Positions 16,290 through 23,869 are shown, numbered from the stretch's first letter. The stretch is DNA of 24,676 nt from a virus (IMGVR_UViG_3300028423_000584:1-24676); one strand, 5' to 3'. Numbers and translations are program-made. The notes: generated by a model not told the origin, from the letters alone.

Positions 16290-17304
16290 CACTAACCTCT
16301 TTCATGTCGCTAGAAAATAATATATCACTAAATTGTAGTTTTAGCGACTCCTCATCCGGTATTGCTTCTAGATATGACTTTAGTTGCCAGTCAGCTAAAG
16401 CTGAGCGCTCCACTGGAGTCATATCCTCTAATTGGTAGGCCAACCTAGACCAACTCCAATGGAAGTCTTGGGTTTCTTTCCAATCAGTGACGATGGGAGT
16501 CCTGGTCCTCAGAGCCTGAGGAATTCGCTTTGACCACCAGATACCGGTCTTCCGCTGTTCAGGTGATACGAGTAAACCTATGTTGCTTTGCATCATTTGC
16601 TGAGCTAGATGGTCATCTCTACGAGCCTTCCGCAAATCTTCGTGGGTAAATCTGGTAGTTTTTAGAACTGTTTTAGTCCACGCATTCTTTTCATCTTGCG
16701 TAAGCCATCTGTTCTCTCGCTCATAGTATTCCGAGGGCATGTCTGAGTTAGTTAGATATAAGTTATCTACATTCAATCCCACTAACGAACCCTTAGACCC
16801 TAACCCCATAATGTCTGCTACTGAATCAGCTGACTTCCAGGGGAGGCTGGGGTAAATGGTCTTAGGCCATTTCTGTGTAGCCAGTTTAGTGCACGCACTA
16901 ACAATCTTTTTTTGATTCTTAACTGCCAGTGAAAATTGTAGACGCTTAGCATAGCTGTCTGGAAATAGACCTTTACCAGGATTATTTGCAGCACGAATAA
17001 AACTTGCTTTGTATTGCCAAGTCTGCGGATAGTCTGCAATCAGACGTAACTTATCGCTGGACCATAGAGTGTCAATAATGCCTAACGCTCCATAAGCCTT
17101 GTTAGCTGATAGAGCTGATGGAGGACAAATTCCCACAAAAACCAAGTCATATTGGTCAAAATCTTTTTTCTTCCACTGCACGTCTGGCTGTGACCAGTGG
17201 ACTTCGGCAAAATCTTCCGCAAGCTTACTAATGCCGGTAATGAAGTTGTGAGTTTCAGCTGCCTGTGTGTGGTGGGAAGCCATCCCCGTAAACAAAATCT
17301 TCAT
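16282..17304 (-). CDS. GT-B-like glycosyltransferase, possible DNA glucosyltransferase
   Basis: The product has 340 residues. It begins MKILFTGMASHHTQAAETHNF, with a Rossmann-like strand-loop, then DQYDLVFVGICPPSALSANKAYG and KLRLIADYPQTWQYKASF. A second half has SNIGLLVSPEQRKTGIWWSKRIPQALRTRTPIVTDW, typical of the donor-binding half of GT-B enzymes. Overall order and length resemble T4 beta-glucosyltransferase (351 residues), which modifies hydroxymethylcytosine in phage DNA; that match is by eye and weak in identity. It sits in the replication operon, not the fibre block, which favours a nucleic-acid target. No hydroxymethylase is visible here. AGGA lies five bases before the ATG, and a strong hairpin separates it from the SSB gene. 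Confidence 0.65.
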   Translation of the reverse strand: MKILFTGMASHHTQAAETHNFITGISKLAEDFAEVHWSQPDVQWKKKDFDQYDLVFVGICPPSALSANKAYGALGIIDTLWSSDKLRLIADYPQTWQYKASFIRAANNPGKGLFPDSYAKRLQFSLAVKNQKKIVSACTKLATQKWPKTIYPSLPWKSADSVADIMGLGSKGSLVGLNVDNLYLTNSDMPSEYYERENRWLTQDEKNAWTKTVLKTTRFTHEDLRKARRDDHLAQQMMQSNIGLLVSPEQRKTGIWWSKRIPQALRTRTPIVTDWKETQDFHWSWSRLAYQLEDMTPVERSALADWQLKSYLEAIPDEESLKLQFSDILFSSDMKEVSDA

Positions 17305-17326
17305 ATAATTCCTAGTTGTTTTTGAA

Positions 17327-17346
17327 GGGCACCCCGAAGGGTGCCC
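17327..17346 (-). terminator. Strong 8-bp GC hairpin between SSB and glycosyltransferase
   Basis: GGGCACCC (17327-17334) and GGGTGCCC (17339-17346) form a perfect stem around four bases. As minus-strand RNA the loop is UUCG closed by C-G, an unusually stable tetraloop. No U-tract follows, so full termination is uncertain; it may act as a partial terminator or an RNA end-protecting structure just after the SSB stop. Confidence 0.7.
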
Positions 17347-17354
17347 CTCAAATA

Positions 17355-17888
17355 TTAGAACGGAGTTTCGTCGTCAGAGTTTACTGGCGAAGAAGGTGCA
17401 GGTGGTGGTGGTGGTACCTCACCTGTGCTTGGTGCAGGAGATGCATCCGCAGTCTGAGCAGGGTTTGGTGTAGCTGGTGCTGCAGACTTGTGGTACTTCT
17501 TGATGTCGTTATACTCCTGACCATTGTAAGTACGAGTGGAGACAGATGCACGGAACGCACGACCGCCTAGAGCTTGCTCAATTTGTGCATCAGTTGGGTT
17601 TGAATCAAAGAATTGAGAATTCAACCCTAGAACACCCATTTTCATGAAGAACATGTTTAAGCTGGTGTCGTTACCTGGGTCAATAACCAGGTTGTCCCAG
17701 ATGCGGCGACCTGCATGAGGACCACCCTGTACTTCAGTGGTAATTTTAAACATGTTCTTACCACTCTGTGAACGGCGGTGCTCCGCCTCGATTACCTTGA
17801 GCTCATAGTCTCCATCTGGTACAGGCTCCATAGAGTTGTTGCTTGTACCAGCCTTGTTAACTAGCTCACTCCAATTAAGTGATGCCAT
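17355..17888 (-). CDS. Single-stranded DNA-binding protein (DUF669-like)
   Basis: The product has 177 residues. Residues about 20-130 (PDGDYELKVIEAEHRRSQSGKNMFKITTEVQGG...RRIWDNLVID...LGGRAFRASVSTRTYNGQEYNDIKKY) match the OB-like core of the DUF669 SSB family found beside phage recombinases. A Pro/Ala/Ser-rich linker (about 135-168) leads to an acidic tip ending DDETPF, the tail that SSBs use to recruit partners (compare DDDIPF in E. coli SSB). It follows the Sak4 gene by three bases and is followed by a strong hairpin, which could keep SSB transcripts abundant. Confidence 0.85.
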   Translation of the reverse strand: MASLNWSELVNKAGTSNNSMEPVPDGDYELKVIEAEHRRSQSGKNMFKITTEVQGGPHAGRRIWDNLVIDPGNDTSLNMFFMKMGVLGLNSQFFDSNPTDAQIEQALGGRAFRASVSTRTYNGQEYNDIKKYHKSAAPATPNPAQTADASPAPSTGEVPPPPPAPSSPVNSDDETPF

Positions 17889-17891
17889 TGT

Positions 17892-18662
17892 TTAACTCGC
17901 TTTCTTCTGCTGTGCAGATTCTTTTTTCTTTCCAAATACCATGTCAAGCATGTTCTCGACACCGAGATTTCCCTGCTCAACAATGGAGCCCAACCGGCCC
18001 TGAACGCGCTCGCCAGCTTCATACTGGTTTGTACGCTCAACGTACATACGACGTGCCTTGTGCGGTGCCTGTAGAGGGTCCTCGTTTGGAAACTCTTCAA
18101 TTGTTATTGCACCTAGAACGTCGTAGAAGTATGGTGCCTGTGTCGCTAGCTGGCCCTGTAGGTAAGGACGATAAACGCCGTCCTGACCCTTACGTGCCAT
18201 AGCGGTCAGCACCACAGCCTCCAACGGCTGGGTTGGGTGCATCGTAAGGTCACGGAGGTCACGAAGTAGTGCACCCATGTGGCGAAGTAGCTCGCCCCAC
18301 TGTTGCATCTTCATTTGCTCTGTGCCTGCGATGTTGTCCATGCACTTGACCTGCAACTCCGAAATAGAGTCAATAATCAAGGACTTGAACTGGTGCTTAC
18401 CAGACTGAAGCCATTGGAATGCCTTCAGCACTGTGTCGTAATCACGAACCTGGACCACGGTTGTGTCCCAAGTTCCATCCGCCTGGGGCGGCTCCTCGTT
18501 CATCGGGTCCCAGTACTTAGCATTAATGGGCAAGAACCTATGTCCGCCCTCAACGTCAAGCATGAGGCGAGGATAAGGAGCTGTCACGGCGAAGGTAGAC
18601 TTACCTACCTTTGACTCTCCATAGACCATAAGGGTCAAGGAGCGTTGTACTTCGTTAGCCAT
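17892..18662 (-). CDS. Sak4-like RecA-fold recombinase ATPase
   Basis: The product has 256 residues. Walker A GESKVGKST at 15-23 and Walker B SLIIDSISEL with Asp98 define a P-loop ATPase. The short N-terminus, the segment MLDVEGGHRFLP and a later VVLTAMARKG strand match the Sak4/RAD55-like phage recombinase group, which anneals or exchanges strands with its SSB partner. The neighbours, SSB downstream and Cas4-like exonuclease upstream, form a normal phage recombination trio. Start ATG overlaps the exonuclease stop (TAATG) and has AGGAAG upstream. The C-terminal Lys-rich tail (GKKKESAQQKKAS) is probably disordered. Confidence 0.88.
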   Translation of the reverse strand: MANEVQRSLTLMVYGESKVGKSTFAVTAPYPRLMLDVEGGHRFLPINAKYWDPMNEEPPQADGTWDTTVVQVRDYDTVLKAFQWLQSGKHQFKSLIIDSISELQVKCMDNIAGTEQMKMQQWGELLRHMGALLRDLRDLTMHPTQPLEAVVLTAMARKGQDGVYRPYLQGQLATQAPYFYDVLGAITIEEFPNEDPLQAPHKARRMYVERTNQYEAGERVQGRLGSIVEQGNLGVENMLDMVFGKKKESAQQKKAS

Positions 18663-19591
18663 TACTCACTTCCTTTTGTTTCTGTAGTGTTGTAGTAACC
18701 GTAAGGGTCGGAGACCTCAAACGCATCACTAATTGCTGCTTCAGCTGCCGAACCATCGTCAACTAGCGGGCAAATAGCGAAGAATTGACACTTCCACTTG
18801 CAATCACGACTAGGCCGTGGGTATGCATGCTTATAGTGACTCTCTCCAGCATCCAACGCGTCACGGACGCGGAGCATGTCTTCGAGTGTTCCCTCTAGCC
18901 TTTGCCAGAAGGAGCGAAGTGCAAACTGGTTGTGTCGCACTTCAAACTGGTCGTAGAAAGGTGGTTTTGCGTAACTTCCACGCTTAACCTTTCTTAGCAT
19001 GGTAAAGATTCCACCCTCTGAACGCTCACCCTCTTGGTTCTGAGCCTCCTCGAGTGTCATGTATGTCAAAATCTGCTCATTCATCTGAGCTGTAGCACCA
19101 AAGTCTGCGAAAGACCCTCCGACTGTCTTAAAGTCACGGAACATACGAACGCCATCTAGCTTGCGGCGCACACGCATATCAATCTTTCCCTGAAGAGTAA
19201 CTCGACCCTCCATCATTGGTCGTTCAATAATTTCCTCAGTTGAAATCATTTCAAGCTCTTGGTCTATACCGTTGAGCTCTACCCACTCAAGGTAGCCTTC
19301 TAGCATAATGCGGCCTAACTCGGCTTCAGACTCTAGGGCAGTTGTATCCCTATACGCATCATTCATGGTTTTCATATCTTCCTTGACCAAGTCGGCGTGA
19401 GCCTCTAGGAGAGGCTGACCCGTGCTGTAATAGCGGTCTAGTGCTTCGTGGATTCTAGAACCCAAAGCCAGAGCACCTGTGTAGTCTTTAATCTTTGGCT
19501 GAAGCCTGCGATAGTAAGTAAACCACCATTTCCTCCGGCAATCTTTGAACGTCTGAATCTCAGAGTTTGAGATTCTTACTGGTTCGGTCAT
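18662..19591 (-). CDS. Cas4/RecB-like PD-(D/E)XK exonuclease with Fe-S cysteines
   Basis: The product has 309 residues. Cys18 (FKDCRRKWWFTYYRRL) and Cys264, Cys268, Cys274 (CKWKCQFFAIC) are arranged as in AddB/Cas4-type iron-sulfur nucleases. Catalytic residues are visible: His48-Glu49 in GSRIHEALDRYY, Asp138 in GKIDMRV, then Asp153-x-Lys155 in MFRDFKT and a QILTYM motif IV. It should be a single-strand exonuclease that supplies ssDNA for recombination or degrades host DNA. There is no CRISPR array or Cas1 nearby, so a phage recombination role is favoured. The ATG overlaps the helicase stop by four bases (ATGA). Confidence 0.9.
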   Translation of the reverse strand: MTEPVRISNSEIQTFKDCRRKWWFTYYRRLQPKIKDYTGALALGSRIHEALDRYYSTGQPLLEAHADLVKEDMKTMNDAYRDTTALESEAELGRIMLEGYLEWVELNGIDQELEMISTEEIIERPMMEGRVTLQGKIDMRVRRKLDGVRMFRDFKTVGGSFADFGATAQMNEQILTYMTLEEAQNQEGERSEGGIFTMLRKVKRGSYAKPPFYDQFEVRHNQFALRSFWQRLEGTLEDMLRVRDALDAGESHYKHAYPRPSRDCKWKCQFFAICPLVDDGSAAEAAISDAFEVSDPYGYYNTTETKGSE

Positions 19592-21396
19592 CTAAGACCT
19601 CCTTTTAATATGTCCTTTAACTGTTCTTTGTCACGAACAACCTCTTCAAAGTTTTCTGCCTTAGAGTCAAGTGCCTCTATGACCCTTTCTTCGATTGTCC
19701 CTTCTGTCACGTAGTCGTGAACTAATATTGAGTCATGTTGTTCTGACCCAATCCTGTTAACTCGGTCCAGTGCCTGCTTGTGATTAACAAGAGACCATGG
19801 CCTTTGTAGCATTACAAGTCTTCTTGCTGTCGTAAGAGTGATACCAACTCCACCAGCAGCATCTGTAAATAGAATCCACTTAAGCTGACCAGCCTGGAAG
19901 AGGTCAACCGCCGTGTTTCGCTCCATATCATCCTGGTCTCCCGTAATCATTCCGTGAGGAATCTCCTCTTTAGTGAGACGGGCACTTAATAGATTTAATA
20001 GCTGTTTGGAAACACCGCAGACAGCTACAGAGTCATCACCGAAATCACCGTTTTTTATGTCGTCCATGAGAGCGTCAATCTTACAAGAGGGGTCGGACAA
20101 AGTAACTTTTTCTTTACCGGACTCCGTCATTTCAATTTCGGCGTATGCATTTGCAAACTGATTTAACCTCATAGTCTGCACGAGAGGGTCGGACGCAACT
20201 ACAGCGTCGGTGCTGTGCTCATTTTCAAGCATAGTAATCATGCTTTCCAGCATCTGCTTATAAGCTTTGGATTGCTTTGCGCCCATCTCGACATCTCGTC
20301 TAGTGGTTAGAACCTTAGGCAGCCACGGGAGTACCTTTGCCTTAAGCATTCTTCTCATTCTGGGATTCACGCCTGCATAGAACTCTTGCTCCATCTCTGG
20401 CTTGAGCCCCAACACAGTCATTCCGCCGAACACATTTGGAATTGTGTCTACAAATCGGTCAATCCACTTAGTTTTACTTGGAAACTCTTCGGGACTAATC
20501 CAGTGCAAGATAGGCCACAAATCGACAACATCGTTAGCTATAGGTGTACCTGTCATGGCAAACCTAATATCTGCATCACCTGTGGCTGCCCAAAGAGCTC
20601 GCGTCTGCTTAGACTTCGGGTCCTTCGAGCGGTGAATCTCGTCGGCAACGACGGATTTAAAATCAATAAAGTTAAGCTCCCGCTTATGGACCTCGCAACG
20701 TGCCTCAGACACTTTTGAGTCATGCCCACCGCACTCAGGGCAGCGAGCTAGAGCAATAGAGCCATACCCCAACAGCTTTGAGTGCGTTCTTAGTGACTCC
20801 CAGTTCATGACATATACATCAGCTAGTCCTGGCTGTAGTTGTTCACGTCGCTTATTAGCTGAACCGCGAACAACTTGTACATTTACATCTGGCCACCACT
20901 TCTTAAACTCCCGCTGCCAGTTTTTCTTCAGAGTGTTAGGGCAGACAATCATTGCAGGAAACACTTCTTCCCCTTGGTCCTGAAGCTTTTTTAGTCCCCT
21001 AATTGCTTGGGCAGTTTTACCGAGACCTGGCTCATCTGCCAGCAGTGCTCGTCTAGCTGTTGCGAGGAACGCAACACCCGCACGTTGGTGTGGGAACAGG
21101 TCCTCGTTATCCGGGTCTTCGAGTGTTTCTAGCTCCCGCAATTCCATGGAAGGCGTAACTCTGGTGGCTTTCTCATTAGCAGCCCAATCCTTCAAGTCGT
21201 CTTCAATAACTAGAGCTTGTTTGAACTGACTACGCAATGATAGGCATCCTGCCCAAGAAAGGGGGATTCTCCAGTTCTGCGACTTCGAGTCCCAGGTTGC
21301 TCCAGGTAGCCTCTTACAGACTTCTTTAAATCTGTACTCCGCGTGGATATCAATGTGTTTACCATCGGGAGAGATGTTGACTCTTACTTCTGACAA
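19588..21396 (-). CDS. SNF2-family helicase with HARP-like N-terminus and inserted zinc knuckle
   Basis: The product has 602 residues. Residues about 5-65 (VNISPDGKHIDIHAEYRFKEVCKRLPGATWDSKSQNW...) resemble the HARP domain of SMARCAL1-like annealing helicases. The SNF2 motor follows: FPHQRAGVAFL (Q), ADEPGLGKT with Lys127 (I), VCPNTLKKNW (Ia), VADEIHRSK 251-258 (II), MTGTPIAN (III), GGVGITLTTA (V) and QALDRVNRIGSEQ (VI). An insertion at 219-237 (CPEC...CEVH) between motifs Ia and II is a probable zinc site. Expected role: annealing or remodelling DNA at forks. It starts at TTG 21396 with a weak AAGAAG site. A hairpin-bearing gap precedes it, so expression may restart here. Confidence 0.9.
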   Translation of the reverse strand: MSEVRVNISPDGKHIDIHAEYRFKEVCKRLPGATWDSKSQNWRIPLSWAGCLSLRSQFKQALVIEDDLKDWAANEKATRVTPSMELRELETLEDPDNEDLFPHQRAGVAFLATARRALLADEPGLGKTAQAIRGLKKLQDQGEEVFPAMIVCPNTLKKNWQREFKKWWPDVNVQVVRGSANKRREQLQPGLADVYVMNWESLRTHSKLLGYGSIALARCPECGGHDSKVSEARCEVHKRELNFIDFKSVVADEIHRSKDPKSKQTRALWAATGDADIRFAMTGTPIANDVVDLWPILHWISPEEFPSKTKWIDRFVDTIPNVFGGMTVLGLKPEMEQEFYAGVNPRMRRMLKAKVLPWLPKVLTTRRDVEMGAKQSKAYKQMLESMITMLENEHSTDAVVASDPLVQTMRLNQFANAYAEIEMTESGKEKVTLSDPSCKIDALMDDIKNGDFGDDSVAVCGVSKQLLNLLSARLTKEEIPHGMITGDQDDMERNTAVDLFQAGQLKWILFTDAAGGVGITLTTARRLVMLQRPWSLVNHKQALDRVNRIGSEQHDSILVHDYVTEGTIEERVIEALDSKAENFEEVVRDKEQLKDILKGGLR

Positions 21397-21422
21397 ACTT
21401 ACTTCTTTCTATGTGACTACTA

Positions 21423-21465
21423 TATTATCAGAAAAAACTGAAACTTACGACATTTCTTGATAATA
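21423..21465. promoter_or_regulatory. Inverted repeat upstream of the SNF2 gene
   Basis: TATTATCA-GAAA (21423-21434) pairs with TTTC-T-TGATAATA (21453-21465), twelve base pairs with one bulged T around an 18-base loop. It fills most of the 72-base gap between resolvase and helicase. A TATAGT on the minus strand next to it could be a -10, though no clear -35 is present. It may be an operator, weak terminator or attenuator. Confidence 0.4.
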
Positions 21466-21468
21466 ACT

Positions 21469-21887
21469 TTATGAAAGTAAGCCTACAGGTTTCCAACCTG
21501 TTTTGACAAGTCTTAACAGGGCGTGTCGGATTGCATCTAATGCGTGTCCTTCCCCGCCTCGGTGCCAGTACTCTAGCTTCTTAAGAGCTTCGTTAGGAAA
21601 AATGTTTTTTGCGTCCGCTGGCTTTTGTAGGAAAATTTCTTGGGGGTTCCTATTAAAGTCCAACATAAGTTGCTTAAGTACACCTATCTGCTCCAGAGAG
21701 TAAGGGGCTTGGGTATTTCTAACTGTCTGCTGGTTAATTTAGCCAAAATCTCCCTTATGGGCCCAGCAAACTCTTCCTGTGTAACTTCAACAGACAGCTC
21801 CAAAACAGGCTCAGAATCGCTTTCACGGCTTATGAGAGCAATCCCTGAGGCCTTCCCTGGGTCAACCGCCAATACTATTTGCTTCAT
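21469..21887 (-). pseudogene. RuvC-like Holliday junction resolvase, broken by internal deletion
   Basis: The N-terminal piece (21684-21887) gives MKQIVLAVDPGKASGIALIS, the first catalytic Asp motif of the RuvC/RNase-H fold, running to REILAKL. It then goes out of frame to a TAG. The rest is in another frame, open from 21738: INQQTVRNTQAPYSLEQIGVLKQLM, then QKPADAKNIFPNEAL and WHRGGEGHALDAIRHALL, which holds the final Asp/His motif. In intact actinophage homologues about a dozen residues with a second catalytic Glu (VVCERF-like) lie between these parts; they are absent. A frame-changing deletion of a few tens of bases near 21738-21750 is inferred. The start is coupled to the polymerase stop (TAATG). 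Confidence 0.8.
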
Positions 21888-22360
21888 TAGTATTTAGACC
21901 CCCAATTCTCTAGAGGGCCGTCAGCATCTGCCGTTAGTGGCACTGCCCACCCTTGAGTTGTCGTCATACATTCTTTGACAATTTGCTTAATATCTTCAGC
22001 ATCTTTTTTAGGTGCACTAAGCACAATCTCGTCATGCACGGGCACGATTAGGTTTTCTGTGAGGTCGGCTTGGTCAAGTTTTATTAAGTTGGACTTAAAT
22101 ACTTCAGCCGCACCACCTTGAATCAAATAGTTAACTAGCCTGTAAACCGCATCTTCTTCTGTTGGGATACGTCTGCCAGTCCAAGTCTTTACGTATGCTA
22201 CTCCCTCAGAACCTAACCGCTCCATGCCTTGCTGCTCTATTTTCTTTTGGAACCTGGTCATACCAGGGAACCGCTTGTCGAATGCATTGGAAACATCACG
22301 CATCTGTGGTTCTGGCACCCCCGCTGTAAGTGCCTGCAAAAGGGTCAGAGCCTTCAGCAT
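21887..22360 (-). CDS. polA: DNA polymerase A, C-terminal fragment (motif C)
   Basis: The 157-codon frame contains LTAGVPEPQMRDVSNAFDKRFPGM, a fingers/palm helix, WTGRRIPTEEDAVYRLVNYLIQGGAAEVFKSNL and motif C IVPVHDEIVLSAP with its catalytic Asp. The true continuity with the preceding fragment is at about 22320-22345, so the first dozen codons here are probably out-of-frame sequence, and a separate start is unlikely to be real. Motif B (Lys and Tyr-Gly of the O helix), expected immediately before LTAGV, is missing. It ends in TAA overlapping the resolvase ATG. Confidence 0.85.
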   Translation of the reverse strand: MLKALTLLQALTAGVPEPQMRDVSNAFDKRFPGMTRFQKKIEQQGMERLGSEGVAYVKTWTGRRIPTEEDAVYRLVNYLIQGGAAEVFKSNLIKLDQADLTENLIVPVHDEIVLSAPKKDAEDIKQIVKECMTTTQGWAVPLTADADGPLENWGSKY

Positions 22361-22904
22361 CAGCTCTTAGGAACAGCTGAATCAAGTTGGGGTCCTGGGA
22401 CAGGTCTGCGAACATACGGAACTCAACCTGGTCAAGGTCAGAGGTAATTATGACAGAATCATCATCTTTGGGTAGGAACGCACGTCGCACGGTATCACTA
22501 CCTTTTGGGAGAGTCTGCAAAGCAGGATTTCGTATAGACATTCGACCAGTTCTTGCACCCATCGTCATAATGGATGGGTGAAGTAGTCCATTTTCGTTAT
22601 CCTCAATAAAATTTAAAAAGTATGTCCCAGCTAATTTATCAGCTTTGCGCTGCTCAAGCATCATGTTTGCAAGCTGCTTAACCTCTTCAGAGCCTTCGAT
22701 TGTAAACAACTTAAGCTGGTCAGCAGTGAGCGAAGCTCTCCCGGTTGGAGTAAACGATGTTATCTCGGCACCTAGTTGATTCTGAAACAGGTTAGCCATT
22801 TGAGGACCACTTGTAACAGAGGCACCGTAAGTCTCTTTTACCCAAGACTTAACTTGTTCCGTGTATTGAATAAGCTCGTCATACTTCTTCTGCATAAGGG
22901 GCAT
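22296..22904 (-). CDS. polA: DNA polymerase A, middle fragment (thumb and palm motif A)
   Basis: The frame reads KKYDELIQYTEQVKSWVKE (thumb), SFTPTGRASLTADQL, RKADKLAGTYFLNFI, HPSIMTMGARTGRMSIRNPALQTLPKG and motif A VIITSDLDQVEFRMFADLSQDPNLI with the catalytic Asp and the E-x-R. After GSDPF the frame leaves the family, ending TYSGGARTTDA. The real polymerase frame resumes in the C-terminal fragment. The ATG 22904 is only the first Met after the upstream frame break; it has no ribosome site worth noting. Confidence 0.87.
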   Translation of the reverse strand: MPLMQKKYDELIQYTEQVKSWVKETYGASVTSGPQMANLFQNQLGAEITSFTPTGRASLTADQLKLFTIEGSEEVKQLANMMLEQRKADKLAGTYFLNFIEDNENGLLHPSIMTMGARTGRMSIRNPALQTLPKGSDTVRRAFLPKDDDSVIITSDLDQVEFRMFADLSQDPNLIQLFLRADAEGSDPFAGTYSGGARTTDA

Positions 22905-23520
22905 GTAGCATGCCTCCTGGCTTAACTAAAGGCCAAAAGTGCTCGAACAGACGCATAGTGAGAATAGTGTCCAGAGCACCATAGGCCCAATAAGGCTCAA
23001 AGTTGACAGGGATGGTTCCCCAGGTCCAGCCGTTTTCTCGCTTTGCCGTGTCTAGACCGTCCTGCATCATGGCAGCATTAGCATCTACGTATTTGCTTGC
23101 AAGGCCCTTCAGTTTTGCTGAATCCGAAGGATTTATAACTTGAGACATAATCATGGTGTCATGTGCATTGTGCCAAGGCAGCTCCCATTCGCTTTGCAGC
23201 TCAAACCACTGTGCCTCAAAAGCAATGTTGTGAAATATGACTAAACCGTCATATTTGTTCATCCCTTGATAAAAAACGCCTTTCCAAGCATCCCAAGGAA
23301 TTGACCAGCCAGTCATACCATCGCCTACCTGAACTAAGCGAATTTGACCTTTTCTTGCATTAAGAGCGTCTCGTCTGTAGTCGCCGTCAGGAAGCTCGCC
23401 TGTTTCAATGTCTACAGCAACAGCATTGTGCGGGCGCCGCTCACTCAGCCAGGATAGAAAAGCCTGTGCTTCTTCCAAGTTGTCGACAAAGCGAACTTGG
23501 ATGCCTGATAAATCTGCCAT
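22879..23520 (-). CDS. polA: DNA polymerase A, N-terminal 3'-5' exonuclease fragment
   Basis: The 213-residue product has Exo I VAVDIETGELPD (Asp37, Glu39), Exo II VIFHNIAFEAQWF and Exo III YWAYGALDTILTMRLFEHF, the proofreading domain of phage Pol I-like enzymes. After KPGGMLHAPY the frame ends (AEEV stop), while family members continue through about 25 more residues into the thumb. The match resumes in another frame at KKYDELI. The start ATG 23520 with AGAGGA is the genuine start of the polymerase gene. Exonuclease alone could be folded, but the downstream parts suggest a damaged single gene. Confidence 0.88.
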   Translation of the reverse strand: MADLSGIQVRFVDNLEEAQAFLSWLSERRPHNAVAVDIETGELPDGDYRRDALNARKGQIRLVQVGDGMTGWSIPWDAWKGVFYQGMNKYDGLVIFHNIAFEAQWFELQSEWELPWHNAHDTMIMSQVINPSDSAKLKGLASKYVDANAAMMQDGLDTAKRENGWTWGTIPVNFEPYWAYGALDTILTMRLFEHFWPLVKPGGMLHAPYAEEV

Positions 23521-23533
23521 GTTCCTCTACAAA

Positions 23534-23869
23534 TTATGGAATGATTTCATAATTGTAGATTGCAGCTAAACGATATGTTTCCGGGAAAACTAATGTTTCT
23601 AAGTCTGAGTAGCACAATTCACAAGCGGTGGCGCTTGTAGAAAGTTCGGAGGCAGGTGCATCTTTTAAATTATACTTATTAACTAGCTCGCACGTGGGTC
23701 CATGAAAAATTAAGGAAACGCCGATACGAGACAATATATATGAGCCACTCTCTGTACGATAAAGTTTAAATTCTATCCACCTAACAGAGTCTTTCCTTTC
23801 AGAAGTAGATTCGGCTAAGAGGGTGCCCTCGAACTGTAAAGTTCTTGAAGAATCTTTTACGGTATGCAT
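23534..23869 (-). CDS. Hypothetical protein, 111 residues
   Basis: The product is beta-rich: RKDSVRWIEFKLYRTESGSYILSRIGVSLIFH, followed by a Cys-containing region (GPTCELVNKYNL... TACELCYSDLETLVFPETYRLAAIYNYE). The pattern W-x-E-F-x-L-Y-R-T-x-x-G-x-Y-I-L is shared by small actinobacterial and actinophage proteins of unknown role, as far as I can judge by eye. The ATG overlaps the stop of the tail-fibre gene (TAATG). The polymerase starts 13 bases after its stop, so all three are likely on one transcript. Confidence 0.65.
   Translation of the reverse strand: MHTVKDSSRTLQFEGTLLAESTSERKDSVRWIEFKLYRTESGSYILSRIGVSLIFHGPTCELVNKYNLKDAPASELSTSATACELCYSDLETLVFPETYRLAAIYNYEIIP

Noticed and set aside
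18662-19591. Cas4 of a CRISPR system
   Set aside because: No Cas1, Cas2 or repeat array nearby; neighbours are SSB, Sak4 and SNF2 helicase, so a phage recombination exonuclease is more likely.
21887-23520. Naturally split, functional two- or three-subunit polymerase
   Set aside because: The pieces overlap out of frame, lack credible ribosome sites and are missing conserved segments including motif B, unlike true split polymerases.
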